Below, one piece after another: positions 19,541-31,285 of a stretch of DNA of 64,000 bases. Source of the stretch: Blastobasis lacticolella (Eukaryota; Arthropoda; Insecta; Lepidoptera; Blastobasidae). Position numbers and translations under genes: made by a program. The DNA lies in the NCBI GenBank assembly GCA_905147135.1, contig LR990061.1, positions 124,001 through 188,000 of the forward strand. Reading direction: 5' to 3'. The notes below the pieces were generated by a model. It was not told the DNA's origin and did no database searches. It saw only the letters and a list, made by a program, of their open reading frames with translations. Every line of letters begins with the position of its first letter. Position 1 is the first letter of the stretch.

Positions 19541-22500
19541 CTGGGACCGCACACATATGTACATTAATAATACTACAATAGCTACACAGTACAAAAGTCT
19601 TTCGTCTTTCCTTTGCACTATAACTTGAGGTTCTTCAAGATATGTCCATGTCGTTTACATACATTGCAAAATGAAGTGCCGTCATTGTTCCACGGTTCCA
19701 GTTTTAGCTACCGGGTCAGATAAGATTGTGGTACTGTACAAGGATCTTATGGCACGTGGCTGAATTTAGAACTAACGCCACCATGTTGTAAAGTGTCATT
19801 TTTGTCAATGAAGTTGATGTTTGACAACCACGCCCTCATCCAAGTGTAAGCGTGGACGTAGTTATGGGTTTATAACTGCCGTCGGCCAGACACATCATCA
19901 GATCTATCCTTCGGTCGTGGCGGTTTTCCGTTCCACTGAATCAAGGAGAGAGAGGACCAGTGGGTGTACCTGCATCTGCGCGAACGCTGATGCACCCTAA
20001 TAACTCTGCATACCAGACCGCTTCCGTATTATAATAATTATGTGAACTAACATGTTACGCTTGCCACCTCGTTTATTTCTACGTCCTGCTGATTATAAAC
20101 CCATGGTTTTACATCGGTTACATACATGGCCCTTGCCAAGAACCAATAAGCACAAGTAATACCTTGCCAATTCCTTTGGCAGGGTATGTAAAATATGTAT
20201 TCTGTGGCACGGGGCATATTGTGGTGAACGATCAGTAGATATCAATAGTGTATCAATAGTATCATTAGATAACATGTGATAACTGAAAAACCAGTGATAC
20301 TGACTGATTCTGCACGAGCACCCTGGCGGCCGTGGAGAGGTGCAGCCCGGAGCGGTCCCGGACGTCCCGCGCCGCGCCCGCCGCCAGCAGCGCCTCCACC
20401 AGCTCCAGGCTGGCGCCTTGACACACTGCATCCATAAACACGTTTGACACTCCATCATTATCGGCCTATACTAGTCCACTGCTAGAGAGGTGCGAGTGCA
20501 CAAAATAATTCAACAAAAGGTGTTGTACAAAGTCAGAGGAGTCTTAAGTCTGGATTGTGATCGACGTTTAGACACACGAATCGTTTTTTTTATACAACGC
20601 AGTGGCAAACGAGCAGACAGCCCACCTGATGATAAACGGTAACTGTCACCCATAAAATCTACGACTAAGATGAAATGCCTCTTACCAGTAATTGCCATAT
20701 CCTTTAAACCGGAACATAACAATGCAAGCATTGTTGCTTGGCGATAGAAATGGATAAGGTGGTGGTACCCAGGCGTAGGTAGATATGACCAGAGTGCCGA
20801 TTTGTTAATAAACAAAAAGGGTCACTGTTTAAACTAGTATGTAAGACAAAGGAGCCGTCCTGTATCATATCAGCAGCATATAACAGTCCACTGTTAGACT
20901 TGAACAATAAATCTTTTGATATTGTTCAGAATATACAGGACTGCTCTGGCATAAAGTCATTAGTAAATAGTGGTAATAAGCCTTTGGATGTACGTAAAGT
21001 AAAATGTTATAATAATAAACAAAATTGTATAGTTAACTTAGTACATCAAAATATCCAAGGCATGACGAATAATGACTTGGAAGTTGAGCTATTCATGAAC
21101 GGTGAGAATGTTGATATTTTTTGCATTACTGAACATTGGTTAAAAGATCACCAGCTCATATTTGGCTTTAACAACCATAAACTTGCAAGTTCGTTTACAA
21201 GAGGGCAGGCAATTCATGGAGGTTCCCTAATACTTGTTCGTAATTGCTTAAAATGCAAGGAACGCACTGATATTGTCAAGCTGTCTGTTGAACGATCTGC
21301 TGAAATTGCCTGTATAGAACTTGAGCGACTTATTGTAATGAGCGTATACAGACCTCCGGCTTCATCATTTGATTTGTTCGAGAAAATTATGGACGAAGCC
21401 CTTATTAAAGTTAGCAATTGTAATAAAAATATTGTGGTTTGTGGAGATTTTAATATACCTAGATTTATTAGACGTATCTTGTAAATATACTGGTAGGCTA
21501 ATATCATTATTTAAGTGTCATAATTTAATCAACTTATTTTTAGAGCCTACTAGAATTACAAGTACTACATCAACTTGTCTAGACAAAATTTTTTGTGATA
21601 TCCAGGCATGTAGCCAGTCTGTAATAAACAAATTGCAATCCTATCATTGTGGTCAATTAGCTGTGTTTAATGTTAATATGAGGAAAGAAACAAAAAATAC
21701 TATTAAATTTGTACCAATTAACAACAACCGTCTAAACAGTTTTAGAAATAACATTATAGAGAAATCATCTAATTTAAAGTATTTTGATGATACAAATGAA
21801 TATTATAATTCAGTTTTACACATGACAAAAACTGAAAGTAATAGTATATTCAAACCAAAGGTGAAGGCAGTAAACAGCAAACTTATGTTTAGCGATTGGG
21901 CGACAGCAGGAATACATAAGAGTAGAAATAAATTATATGAGCTCTATGCAGAACGGGCGTATAATAATAGCGTAGAATTTGTTGAGTATGTTAAACATTA
22001 TTCGAAGTTATTTAAACGCGTTTGTGCTACAGCTAAATCGAATTTCGTTAAACACAAACTAAAAAATTGCACAGATGTAGTAAAATCCACATGGCAGATA
22101 ATAAATAGTGAAACTGGAAAAGTAACAAATCGCGATACTAAGTACAGTTTAAAGATAAATGATAATGTTGTTACCAAAAACTCGGAAGTTGCGGAGGCAT
22201 TCAATAAATTTTTTACAGACATTCCAGTGTCAACTACGAAATCCTTAAGTTCGTCTCCTGCTCTCGCTGAATCCTTGTTAAAACAAAATGTACCCGAGAG
22301 TGTCATCGATTTTAAGTTCGAGCATGCAACACCTCAAGATATAGTTAAGGCTTTTAAAACCATAAAAATGAAAGCAACTGCCGACATTGATGGTATGTCG
22401 GTAAAAATTATTAGCTCTGTAATTGATGTTATTGCTGTCCACTTAGCGAATATATTTAATAATTGTGTTGATAATGGTGAATTTCCTGACCTGATGAAGC

Positions 22501-25500
22501 ACAGTAAAGTTATTCCATTGTTGAAAACTGGTAATACAACGGATCCTACAAATTTTAGACCAGTTTCAATTTTACCGACTCTAAGTAAAATATTTGAGAA
22601 AATCATATTAAATCAACTAAAAGCTCATTTTTATGGAAGTAACCTATTGCATCATAAACAATTCGGTTTTACTCGCGGTCGTTCAACAACTGATGCAGGT
22701 GTTGAACTTATTAAACATATCTTTGGGGCGTGGGAGGAATCACGTGATGCCTTAGGGGTTTCTGTGATTTATCCAAAGTCTTTGATTGCGTTAATCATGA
22801 CATTTTGGTCAGGAAATTACAACATTATGGAATAAAGGACTTGGCCCTGAACTTGCTAAATTCATACTTGAGTCATAGAATTCAAAAAGTTGATGTGAAC
22901 GGAGAGAGATCTATGGGGTCTGTTGTCTCTATGGGTGTCCCCCAGGGATCTATTTTGGACCCGTTTTTGTTTCTTGTTTATGTAAATGACTTACCGTACT
23001 TTGTAAAAGATGCCCATGAAATTGTCTTGTTCGCGGACGATACATCTTTAGTGTTTAAAGTAAAAAGACAACAATTAACATATGAAGACGTGAACAAGGC
23101 TATTGCAGAAGTGGTAAACTGGTTTACGGTTAATAATTTATTACTGAATGGCAAGAAGACAAAATGTTTAAAATTCTCTTTGCCAAATGTTAGATCAGTG
23201 CCCACTAATGTACAAATAAAAGGCGAAAATTTGAATTTTGTTGATTCTACAGTATTTTTAGGCTTTACCCTGGATAATAAATTGCAATGGGGTCCTCACA
23301 TTGATAAATTGGCGAAAAGGCTAAGTTCTGCAGCATACGCTGTAAAGAAAATACGGAGTATTTCTGACGAGGCTACAGCAAGATTAGTTTACTTTAGTTA
23401 TTTCCACAGTATTATGGCCTATGGCATACTGCTGTGGGGACACGCTGCCGACTGGCACAATGTATTTGTATTGCAGAAAAGGGCTATTCGCGCGATTTAT
23501 CAATTGAGACCTAGAACTTCACTAAGAGATAAATTCAGGAACATTGATATAATGACAATGCCGTCACAATATATATATGAGAATTTAATGTATGTTCATA
23601 AAAATTTACACTTATTTAAGAAGAATAGTGATGTTCATAATATTAATACGAGAAATAAAGATAAGCTTATTGCTGGTGCTTGTCGTCTAGCCAAAGTCCA
23701 CAAATCATTTATGGGTCAATGTGTACGCTTTTATAATAAGGTTCCAACAGATATTCAGAATTTACCATTGAATAAATTTAAAGTCGCTATAAAAAACAAA
23801 TTATGTCAAAAAAGTTATTATAGTATATCTGAATATGTAAATGACAAAAGTCCATGGGACTGAACTGCTGTTCTATACTTTTAAGATAGTATATAGGACA
23901 AATAATGTATTAGTACATAAGACATGTTTAAAAAAAAAAGAATTAACGTAGGCTCTGTGGGTTTCTTGCCGTTTCTTTCCCCCACAGAGAACCACCTTGG
24001 AAGCGGCGTTAATTTTCCTTCCTCTCCCACACATGGTGTCTCCTGTCTGCGCTAGGGTAGGGGTAGGGTAGTAGTTAGAGTAGGGGTAGGGTAGGGTAGG
24101 AGTAAGATAGCGGTAAGGTAGTATAGGGTGGGGTAGGGGTAAGATAGTGGTAGGGTCGGGGTAAGATAGTGGTAGGGTAGGGGTAGGGTAGTGGTAGGGT
24201 AGGGTTAAGGCAATGGTAGGATAGGGTAGGGGTAAGGTAGCGATAGGGTGGGGATAGGATAGAGTAGGGTGGGAGCAACTACCTATCACATGCAGCATGT
24301 GTGATGCACGCTCACTTAAAAGTCTGTCTGGCGGTGGCGTGGGGGCCGGGTCGCTCTTTTCCCTCAAATATGGTTGAATTGGACGATGGCTGGGCCCTGC
24401 GTTATACTCGTGAACGGGTGCTGCCTTGGTGGATTGGCTTACTCTTGCTGTAGTTTTAGGTGTTTTTTCTTAATTATACTAGACATACCTACGAGTATAT
24501 AGCGTTCCGGCTCTGTCTGGCATTGTCGAGCCCGGTTCAGTTGTGGTTGGCGAGGGATACGTTTATCTACAGACATAGGGCGGTCAGCGTGTCACTGTGT
24601 GTTTCCTTCCTACTTTCCTACCCCCTCCTTTTTGACGATTGAAAGAGATATTTAATGTCCTAATCAATAAAGAAATTTTGATTTGATTGATTTGATTAGG
24701 CGGTCCTTTCATTTAAATTAAAAGGCGATTAAATGACATTCGACTCATGCATCGGTTAATGACTGATAAGTTGCTCTATTCGTTGAGTTTATTGTGGACC
24801 GCCTTGTCATCTATCTACGGCGACAGAACACGATTCTATCCTATAGCCGCTATCACGGAAGAAAAAAAACCAGGTTGTCAAGCGAAAAAATTGTACGGCG
24901 AACTGTAATTTGGTTACACGTTGTAACCATTGAGCTCAAAACGGTCTCTCGAAAAACCATTAATCGACGTAATTGTTTGCCGGTGGCTATAAAGTTTGAC
25001 ATAAAATGTTTTATTCTCTGTAAACTCGCGTTGCTTTTTTGTAAAATTAGTAAAATTGCAACGATGATGATAACTGACGATGTAGCGCATCGAACAGCGT
25101 TACGTTATTCATACCTAAATGAAAATTAAATTGAAAAATGAACATTTTAACAATTTCCTTAAAACTGCTGTGATTGGAGTCTTCTTAGTATAAGGAAGGT
25201 TATAAAAATGTACATGTACATGGATGTTTATATTATATCAGTTGATGCCGAGAGAATAGATAGATGGAGTATGAGTTAGTATCGGGACGAATAATGAGTT
25301 AAATGTTAGAAAGGGATATGTTAATTCTCAAAAAATTTGTGAAAAACTTCTCATCGCCACCTACAATTGTGGCCTTTCGACCACGGTCATACAGACCACG
25401 TCGTCAAGACGCGTAAGGCCTAATCATGTGAGATGTGCACGCTTGCCGGTGGCTTTTTTGGGTGCTACAACTCTATAAGTCTACTAAAACTTCTCCGGCA

Positions 25501-28500
25501 TGCGATTGCGGTACCCCTGTGCAGTCCATTCATCATATCTTATAGCGGAAATACACTGGAGACTCTTTGGACTTGTTATCTCCTAACGAAAACGCAGCCC
25601 GATGGGTGAAGAGTGTAGATATTTACCTACTTGAAGTTTTAGTGTTAATTAATAATACCTAGGTTATAAATAGCGACACGACTATTAATACCATACGTAT
25701 AATTTTTTTTCATACCACAAAAGTGGCAAACAAGCTTACGGCCTGATGGTAAGCAGTCACCGAAGCCTATGGACGTTTGCTATACCAGCAGCATCACCCA
25801 CCCGTTGCCAACCCCGAATTAAATAAATACCTACTTCTACTACCACTACTGGCAGAACAAGATGCAGTACCAGCTCTGAAAAGCGGCGTCCATCCCTTAT
25901 TATCGACGACGTTGAAGTCGGCGCCGCGCGCCGCGAGCAGCGCCACCGTCTCGGCGCAGCCCGAGTCCGCCGCGTAGTGCTCCGCCCGTAGGCCGTTTAT
26001 GTCGCGGGCCTTGGGAACAAAGGACGTCTTATTTGCAAAAAAAAACATGTAATACTCAAATATTTCCTAAACCACAGAACCAATTTTTATTAAACAAAGC
26101 TAAGACGTTTCGATTAAACTTTCAAATAAAGGCAACCGCATAGAAATCTGTCTATCCGTTCTTAAGCTACGATGACACAGATAGACTCACACGTACACAA
26201 ATACACAGAGCCACTGATACACACATGAAACTTTTAACATCCCTCTTTTGTCGTCAAGGAACCCTTCTGGAGGGGTAGGGTCGGGGGAGGGTTAAAAAGT
26301 AATGTATACTAACGGTAATATCAGCACCGCGGTCCAGCAGCAGTGCGGCGAGCGGCGCGTGCGCACCCAGCAGCGCCAGCTGCAGCGCGGTCTGCCCGCC
26401 GCGGGAGCGCAGCTCGATGTCGGCACCCATCGAGAGCAGATACCGGACCGTGGATATGTCACCTGAAATTTGACATCATATTTCAGCCACTGTTTGCATT
26501 GTGTTGTTCCTGCTAAAAGGATAAGGTACCTAGCGAAATTACAGGCATAAGGCTGTATCTTAGTCCTCACAGTGACAACGCGACTGCGGTTCTGCATTTT
26601 TGTTATCTGCAACCAAAATGAATGGATAGAAGATGTTATGGGCGATAGCTACCGCTAATTAACAAAATAAATTAACATTAAAATAAAATACGTTAACATT
26701 TTTATTTTTTATTATACGAAAAAAAAGCGGTAACTAATATTCATACAGTTCACTACGTATTGTATAATAAAATGGCAACATTTTGTGCAATGTGTACATG
26801 AGTAGGTACCTTTCATAACGGCAGTGATAAGCGGAGTGAATCCGTTGGTAGAGTTGATCATTTCGAGCAAGGCCGGGCGTTCTTCGAGCATCATTTGCAA
26901 CTGAAATAAACACGAACTTGCACTAACCAAAATTTTAATTTATCAGTACTTATTTCATTCAATGAAATTGTAAAGAAGTCTACCTGTTTGATGTACCCCC
27001 CTCGAACGGCCATACAAAAGCAAATAGCCGAGGTCCCGTCAGACTCCGTGCAAGTCCAGGCTTCATCTGAACTCAACGATTCTAACCATCTTCTTTTCAT
27101 CGTTTTCTTAACATTTACATTAGCGTCTACATTTTCGTCTATAGCTGGCGTTTCTTCAGTAGATTTCTTGTGAACAGTATCATCCTGTGGATGATCTTGA
27201 TTTTCATCTGTAGTTGGCGTTTCTTCACTAGTGTCCTTGACAATATCGGTATTATCTTCTTTAACTTTTTCTGTGTCGTTATTATCAAGTAAAGGATTAA
27301 CAATTTTTCGAATCTTTTTATATACGGTTTCTTCATCACCATGGAATTGTATAGCTCTTTCTGTCATCGACGGCACGGCGGATGCCATTAGTATTACGGT
27401 GACACGAAATCTATGAGGGCTGGACGGTGCTAAGTAATCTATCAAACTGCTTGTTTTGTCTCCGCTGAAAATTGCATTTTATTAATAAATTAATGCGTTG
27501 AGCTTATAGGTACCGTGGTCGTGGTATGTCCGATTTACGATATAATGATTATACAGATTAGTTTTGACACGTATTAGTAAATTCGAGCGCTGTCAATGTA
27601 CACTCTGAGCTAATCAAGATTAAAATTAAGTAAAGAAAACATCAAGTCTTGACTTAAAAGTTTGATGCAAGATTATTATTTCAATCTTGTAATGCAAATT
27701 CATATTTGTTATTTTATAAAGACACACACACAAAGAATTGAACAGCGCACAGCTTGTGATATTGTTTGTTATACTGGCGAAAGATAAATATTCACACTAT
27801 CGAATTTCTGTGATATATATTTCGCATGGATATTACTGAGACAAGAAAAATAAGTTCTACTAACCCTTAGTTTATAACTTTACTACTATCAATATATGGA
27901 CTAATGCAGAGTTAAGTTTACATGTTGCCTGAAATACATTATTTATTATTATATCGATGCGGCTCATAGTGGTCCGGCTCTGCTTGACATTGTCGTGCAC
28001 TGACCGGCTCTGTCTGGTATTGTCCGACACGGTCCGGCCCTTGTCGGCATAAGGTGGATGTGCTCCGGTCCTGGGGTGGCCAACATGTCACTGTGTGCTG
28101 TTTCATTCCTACTTTCCTACCCTCTCCTCTTTGACGATTGAAAGAGATATGTAATGTCCTACTCAAGAAATAATTCTGAATTTTGAATTTTATTACGTAA
28201 CGCCTTTTTCTCGTAGCAGTAGGCAGAGACCACATCGTTCCACTTGCTACAGTCCCGACAAATCTCTCTTACTTCTTCCACATTCAGTAACCATTTCATA
28301 CAAGAACCCCGGCTAGTAGGGTACTTTTGAGCAAAAGATTAACCAAGTAAAATAAATCCGTCTCACTAGTAAACTGTAGTCCAAGGTGGCAGCTTGTCCT
28401 TTCTTTCTACGCGATAGATCAGATCTCCTTCCAGGAATTGGAAGACTGGCTGCTTCCAGTCCAATGTCACACTGCCGCGAGTCCTCACCGTTGCCACTGG

Positions 28501-28554
28501 CGGCTGCGGTTCCCATCGAGTGAATGCATCCTCGAGGAAACTTTGCAGCTCCAT
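19417..28554 (-). CDS. FANK1-like protein: fibronectin III plus ankyrin repeats, complete, 7 exons
   Basis: Joined exons on the minus strand: 28554-28367, 27464-26984, 26900-26810, 26462-26314, 26009-25871, 20425-20305, 19540-19417. All borders are GT-AG and the phases agree, giving 430 codons plus TAG. Residues 16-108 form an FN3 domain (PQPPVATVRTRGSVTLDW, LAPSSPHRFRVTV), 109-200 an acidic linker with a duplicated block (TSEETPTTDEN / STEETPAIDEN), and 205-385 about five ankyrin repeats (NGFTPLITAVMKGDISTVRY, GGQTALQLALLGAHAPLAAL, GWTPLFRAV). This order is that of FANK1, known in mammals as a testis-enriched protein, which is about 345 residues; the linker here is extra. Start: first ATG after an in-frame TAA. 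Function in insects is not known from this sequence; orthology is inferred by domain order and repeat motifs. Confidence 0.82.
20305..20425 (-). CDS. FANK1-like exon 6: last ankyrin repeats
   Basis: Encodes (V)CQGASLELVEALLAAGAARD and RDRSGLHLSTAARVLVQNQ. The donor was chosen as CA|GTCAGT because only this phase joins exon 7 in frame; an earlier candidate, AGG|GTGCTC, would not. Confidence 0.78.
20583..20800 (-). repeat. Dispersed retroelement end (family C)
   Basis: On the minus strand GTAGATTTTATGGGTGACAG, TTACCGTTTATCATCAGGTG and GGCTGTCTGCTCGTTTGCCA lead into an A-rich tail, as at 58130-58430 and 26490-26650. No coding capacity. Confidence 0.55.
20900..23940 (+). mobile_element. LINE (non-LTR retrotransposon), endonuclease and reverse transcriptase, two frameshifts
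   Basis: Apurinic-type endonuclease motifs come first: NLVHQNIQGM, FCITEHWL, MSVYRPPAS, VVCGDFNI. The reverse transcriptase follows: FRPVSILPTLSKIFEKI, HHKQFGFTRGRST, FCDLSKVFDCVNHDILV, VPQGSI, FADDTSLVFK. The reading frame breaks near 21460 and 22757, each consistent with a 1-base indel; otherwise it runs to a stop at 23863 with a poly-A tract at about 23929. The 5' end (ORF1) is missing. It lies antisense in an intron of the FANK1-like gene. The clade is CR1/Jockey-like and not resolved further. Confidence 0.9.
24055..24280. repeat. GGTAGGGTA minisatellite
   Basis: Degenerate purine-rich repeat of GGTAGG, GGGTAGG and GGTAAGATAG units for about 220 bp. It recalls the insect telomere unit (TTAGG) but is not an array of it. 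A related short stretch is at 34418-34510. Confidence 0.75.
24505..24700 (+). repeat. Retroelement 3' end with GATTT tail (family E), copy 1
   Basis: Shares GGCTCTGTCTGGCATTGTCG, GTCACTGTGTG, CTACTTTCCTACCC and TTTGACGATTGAAAGAGATA with 27957-28195. It ends in TTTGATTTGATTGATTTGAT, a tandem tail typical of some LINE 3' ends. Confidence 0.65.
25705..25815 (-). repeat. Dispersed repeat end, as at 13980-14095
   Basis: Shares AAGCTTACGGCCTGATGGTA and GCAGCATCACCCACCCGTTG. It lies in the intron between FANK1-like exons 5 and 6. Confidence 0.55.
25871..26009 (-). CDS. FANK1-like exon 5: ankyrin repeats
   Basis: After TTCCCAAG it encodes ARDINGLRAEHYAADSGCAE, TVALLAARGADFNVVDNKGW and TPLFRA, continuing directly from GADIT of the previous exon. 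The donor is G|GTACTG. Confidence 0.85.
26314..26462 (-). CDS. FANK1-like exon 4: ankyrin repeats
   Basis: Opens in phase 1 after ATTTCAG. It encodes GDISTVRYLLSMGADIELRS, RGGQTALQLALLGAHAPLAA and LLLDRGADIT, and ends in phase 0 at GTTAGT. High GC in third positions. Confidence 0.88.
26490..26650 (+). repeat. Dispersed retroelement end (family C)
   Basis: Shares TAGCGAAATTACAGGCAT, CCTCACAGTGACAACGC, TTTTGCATTTTT-like and AGATGTTATGGG-GA-AG blocks with 58130-58430. The tail is truncated. Confidence 0.55.
26810..26900 (-). CDS. FANK1-like exon 3: ankyrin repeat
   Basis: After TTATTTCAG it encodes LQMMLEERPALLEMINSTNG and FTPLITAVMK, ending at G|GTACCT. Phases: in 0, out 1. Confidence 0.88.
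26984..27464 (-). CDS. FANK1-like exon 2: end of FN3, acidic linker, first ankyrin
   Basis: Opens after TTTTCAG with one base completing a Tyr codon, then GDKTSSLIDYLAPSSPHRFR and VTVI, the last FN3 strands. The linker has a near-duplicate of about 23 codons. It ends SAICFCMAVRGGYIKQ at GTAGAC. An internal ATG at 27388 could be mistaken for the start. Confidence 0.88.
27957..28195 (+). repeat. Retroelement 3' end (family E), copy 2
   Basis: Second copy of the element at 24505-24700, with GGTCCGGCTCTGCTTGACAT, CCAACATGTCACTGTGTG and TTTGACGATTGAAAGAGATA. It lies in the first intron of the FANK1-like gene. The tail is TTTTGAATTTTA. Confidence 0.65.
28367..28554 (-). CDS. FANK1-like exon 1: start codon and FN3 domain
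   Basis: ATG at 28554, with an in-frame TAA 18 bases upstream. It encodes MELQSFLEDAFTRWEPQPPV, then TLDWKQPVFQF and LIYRVERKDKLPPWTTVYT-like sequence, the early FN3 strands with the conserved Trp. It ends in phase 2 at TA|GTGAGA, matching exon 2. Confidence 0.85.
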
Positions 28555-28599
28555 TTCACTGATGTTATAAGACTTTTACCTCAAAAAGAAATTGCTCCC

Positions 28600-28740
28600 G
28601 CTCCCACCACCAAGGTTGTGGAATGAGCTCCCCGAAGACAGCATGGAGTTCTTCAAGAAAGGGGTGAATAAGTTTTTACGTGGTCGGCAGCATGGAAGTG
28701 ATATACAACAAGTTTGGTTTTCAGCTTCTTTCATGATCTT
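28600..28740 (+). mobile_element. LINE reverse-transcriptase C-terminal fragment
   Basis: Conceptual translation reads WNELPEDSMEFFKKGVNKFL then RGRQHGS, the C-terminal tail of an RT-type LINE protein. Only the 3' end remains. It sits close to the FANK1-like start. Confidence 0.65.
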
Positions 28741-28759
28741 CTAGTGCTGATATCAGGTC

Positions 28760-30848
28760 TAATATGATTATGATTTCCTAATACCGTGGACCTGGGACAA
28801 ATTTTTTATCTGTAAGTTTTTTTTTACTTTGTTTATTTAATTAGTTATAAATTGTAATAAATAGTAATATAATAGTATCTAGTTATTTATATCATTATTA
28901 TAATATGTTTAGCTGTAAATTTATGGTAAATAAATAAATTCTAAAATATGATTATTAACATCACAAGTCACCACTTTTATGATAATAGCTAGTCTGTACG
29001 AGGTTGGTTTTGAGTTTTCATTGCTTTATAGTGTTTTTCACTTAAAAAAAAGGATAAGTGTGATTATACTTACTAACTAATTATTTAGATTAATCCTTTT
29101 GTTATTTTGATTCACCAATAAAGATGTATTTTAATCAGCTACACAACAGTCACAGTACCAGAATTTGTATCCGAAATCGATGAGGTATTTCAATCCCGCG
29201 TCTTAACTTTGCCAGACAAGAACGCATCAATATTGCAATATCTTGGCTAAATTCATAGTTTAATTAGAACACTTGATTGAAGCAGCAACGGTGCGGTGAG
29301 CTCAGTGAAGATACTTCACGAGCGAAAGCTACGACTGTGGCTGGCGGGCAAGTTTGATCGATGCTTGGTCACCGAGCCACCGTACATTAAAGACGATATT
29401 CACCCTTATATCTACAGCAATAACTGCGAGAATTCCTCAGCAGTGAATTTCACCGTTGAACTCTCAGTACTTGAAGAATCTCCATAGTTTACCAGCTGTC
29501 AGAGTCTATAATGACTAGCGACAAGTTTATCCACTTATCTGACGAGATTTGTTTCGGAATCGGCAGATTAGTTTTTGACATCCGACGAATAAGAAGGGGT
29601 GTTACGTGTTTGATGTGTGTATCTGTGGCTATATGTCTGTTTGTGGCATCATAGCTCCCATTTGAATTGATCGATTTTGATGAGGTTTTCTGTGTTTGAA
29701 AGCCAGGTTAATCGAGATAGTTCTTAACTTTGTTTCATTAAACTGAGATTAGTAGTTTAGGAAATATTTAGGTATATGTATACATGGTTGGGGGTATCCT
29801 ACGTTTTTCGGTCGGTTGGGTTATTTTATCTCAACGCCCTAGGTTGAAGGGTCAAGGTCGTTTCTGGGTTAGGGTCGTGTTGTCTCGCTCTCGCATCATT
29901 TTCCCGGTGACGCACCAGTTTTCAAAAGACGGGTCTTGTTCTGTATATTTGCGTAAAGGTCACGTCCGTGGGTTGCATGGAAGCGAGTCAGATTTCAATA
30001 TTTTTAAAAATAGAAATAATTATGGAAACAGGCTTTGTGAACGGGCTTAGAGAGTAGATGCTCATGTTTTTGAAAAATACATGTCGGTTTCGTACAACGC
30101 TCCATGTTATTAATGACAATACGGTCGCATTTTCCCAAAACACAATTACTTACTTTATCGAAAACACATGAAGTAATGCGTATTTTCCCAACGGGACCTA
30201 AATACGTATTATAGCGATATAATAACAATTTCCAGTCCAGTCGAAGAGAAGGTTATTAGGATTTTATTGTTTGAGAAGTGTCCCAATCTACCAAAGGTCG
30301 ATATCGGTACCTATAGAGCCAATTGTGTTTAATTAGTGTCCCCTGAGGCCGGGTCCTACTTCTCGGTGATAAATTGGCTTAGTCTAGTCGATAGACGGCT
30401 TAATTGTAGCTCGATAACTATGAATAACCAATTTAATGTTAACTAATACCTTACTTACTTATAGAGCTAGCTCAGCGACATAAAGAAAATGAAAATGTAC
30501 AAGTATTTATTGAATTAGGACTACGTTAATTACACTCTCTTTTCAAACGTCAAAAATCTAATGAAAAACAGAGGGGAAGTTAAGGGAACTCATGCTGGTA
30601 GAGGGCACGCACGCAAAAAAATATCTGTCTGTCAGCACGACGCTTGATAGTTACGAAAATGACCATCTGTAAGAGAAAGAAACGGCAAGAAATCAAAGAA
30701 CAAAATTATGGATCTTGGCCTCTGACACCAGACACTGGAGACACTCTACCTAGTGTCTCCATATTTTGAAATTATGTGGATTATGTTTACTGTACTTGTC
30801 GTATTAGCTTATAAAGCGGGGAAGTATCTACCTAGAAATGGTTTTTAT
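28760..30848. other. Non-coding stretch
   Basis: No exon is recognised. 29590-29790 has transposon-like text (TTGATGAGGTTTTCTGTGTT) without identifiable ends. The short open frames show no domain. Confidence 0.4.
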
Positions 30849-30955
30849 TTATTTGAGCCACTTCTGTCCCACTGCAGGGCAAAGGCCTCCCTATCCATCT
30901 TCCATGACTTACGGTCGGATGCTTTCCTCGGCCAATCCTTACAAAATATTGTTTA
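30849..30955 (+). repeat. LINE 3'-end-like repeat (CACTGCAGGGCAAAGGCCTC)
   Basis: Contains GTCCCACTGCAGGGCAAAGG and CCTCCCTATCCATCTTCCAT, a motif frequent at 3' ends of lepidopteran LINEs in my memory. Similar, more diverged motifs occur at 34255-34350, 51700-51780 and 59040-59190. Confidence 0.5.
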
Positions 30956-31009
30956 ATTTTTATAAATTTTTGACTTTGTCTCACCTGACCGCCAACTAAA
31001 TAAATCAAC

Positions 31010-31168
31010 TTGGCGTTAATGTCCCGGTTGTACTCTCGCGCATGAGGGCCCGGGGTCCGACCATGATCCAGGATTTGGCAGATCAGATAATTACAGTGGA
31101 GCGACTACCATCTGACCTCCGTGACCCTACTACGAGTTGAACCTGACCAGTTTGGATAATGGATACAC
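31010..31168 (-). mobile_element. SINE-A copy 6, 3' half
   Basis: Minus-strand GATCAGATAATTAC, TGATCCAGG and GTACTCTCGCGCATGAGGGC (as complement) match the family's 3' half. The head is lost. Confidence 0.75.
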
Positions 31169-31285
31169 ATCGTGAGCGTCGGTTTGGGAGGTACCAGACA
31201 GACTCATAACATAGTCAAACTTATAACTCAGATGCTAACTATCTCCATACAAAATTTCATCAAAATTGGAGCAATGGTTTAGCCG

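Noticed and set aside
19945..19985. 36-bp extra exon of the FANK1-like gene between TGCAG and GTACAC
   Set aside because: It has an in-frame stop in the phase required, and the neighbouring exons already join in frame without it.
24055..24280. Interstitial telomere (TTAGG)n array
   Set aside because: The units are GGTAGGG-like with variable spacing, not TTAGG.
26891..27445. FANK1-like gene starting at the ATG at 27388
   Set aside because: The frame is open upstream to a good acceptor, encodes FN3 strands, and joins in phase to the FN3 exon at 28367-28554.
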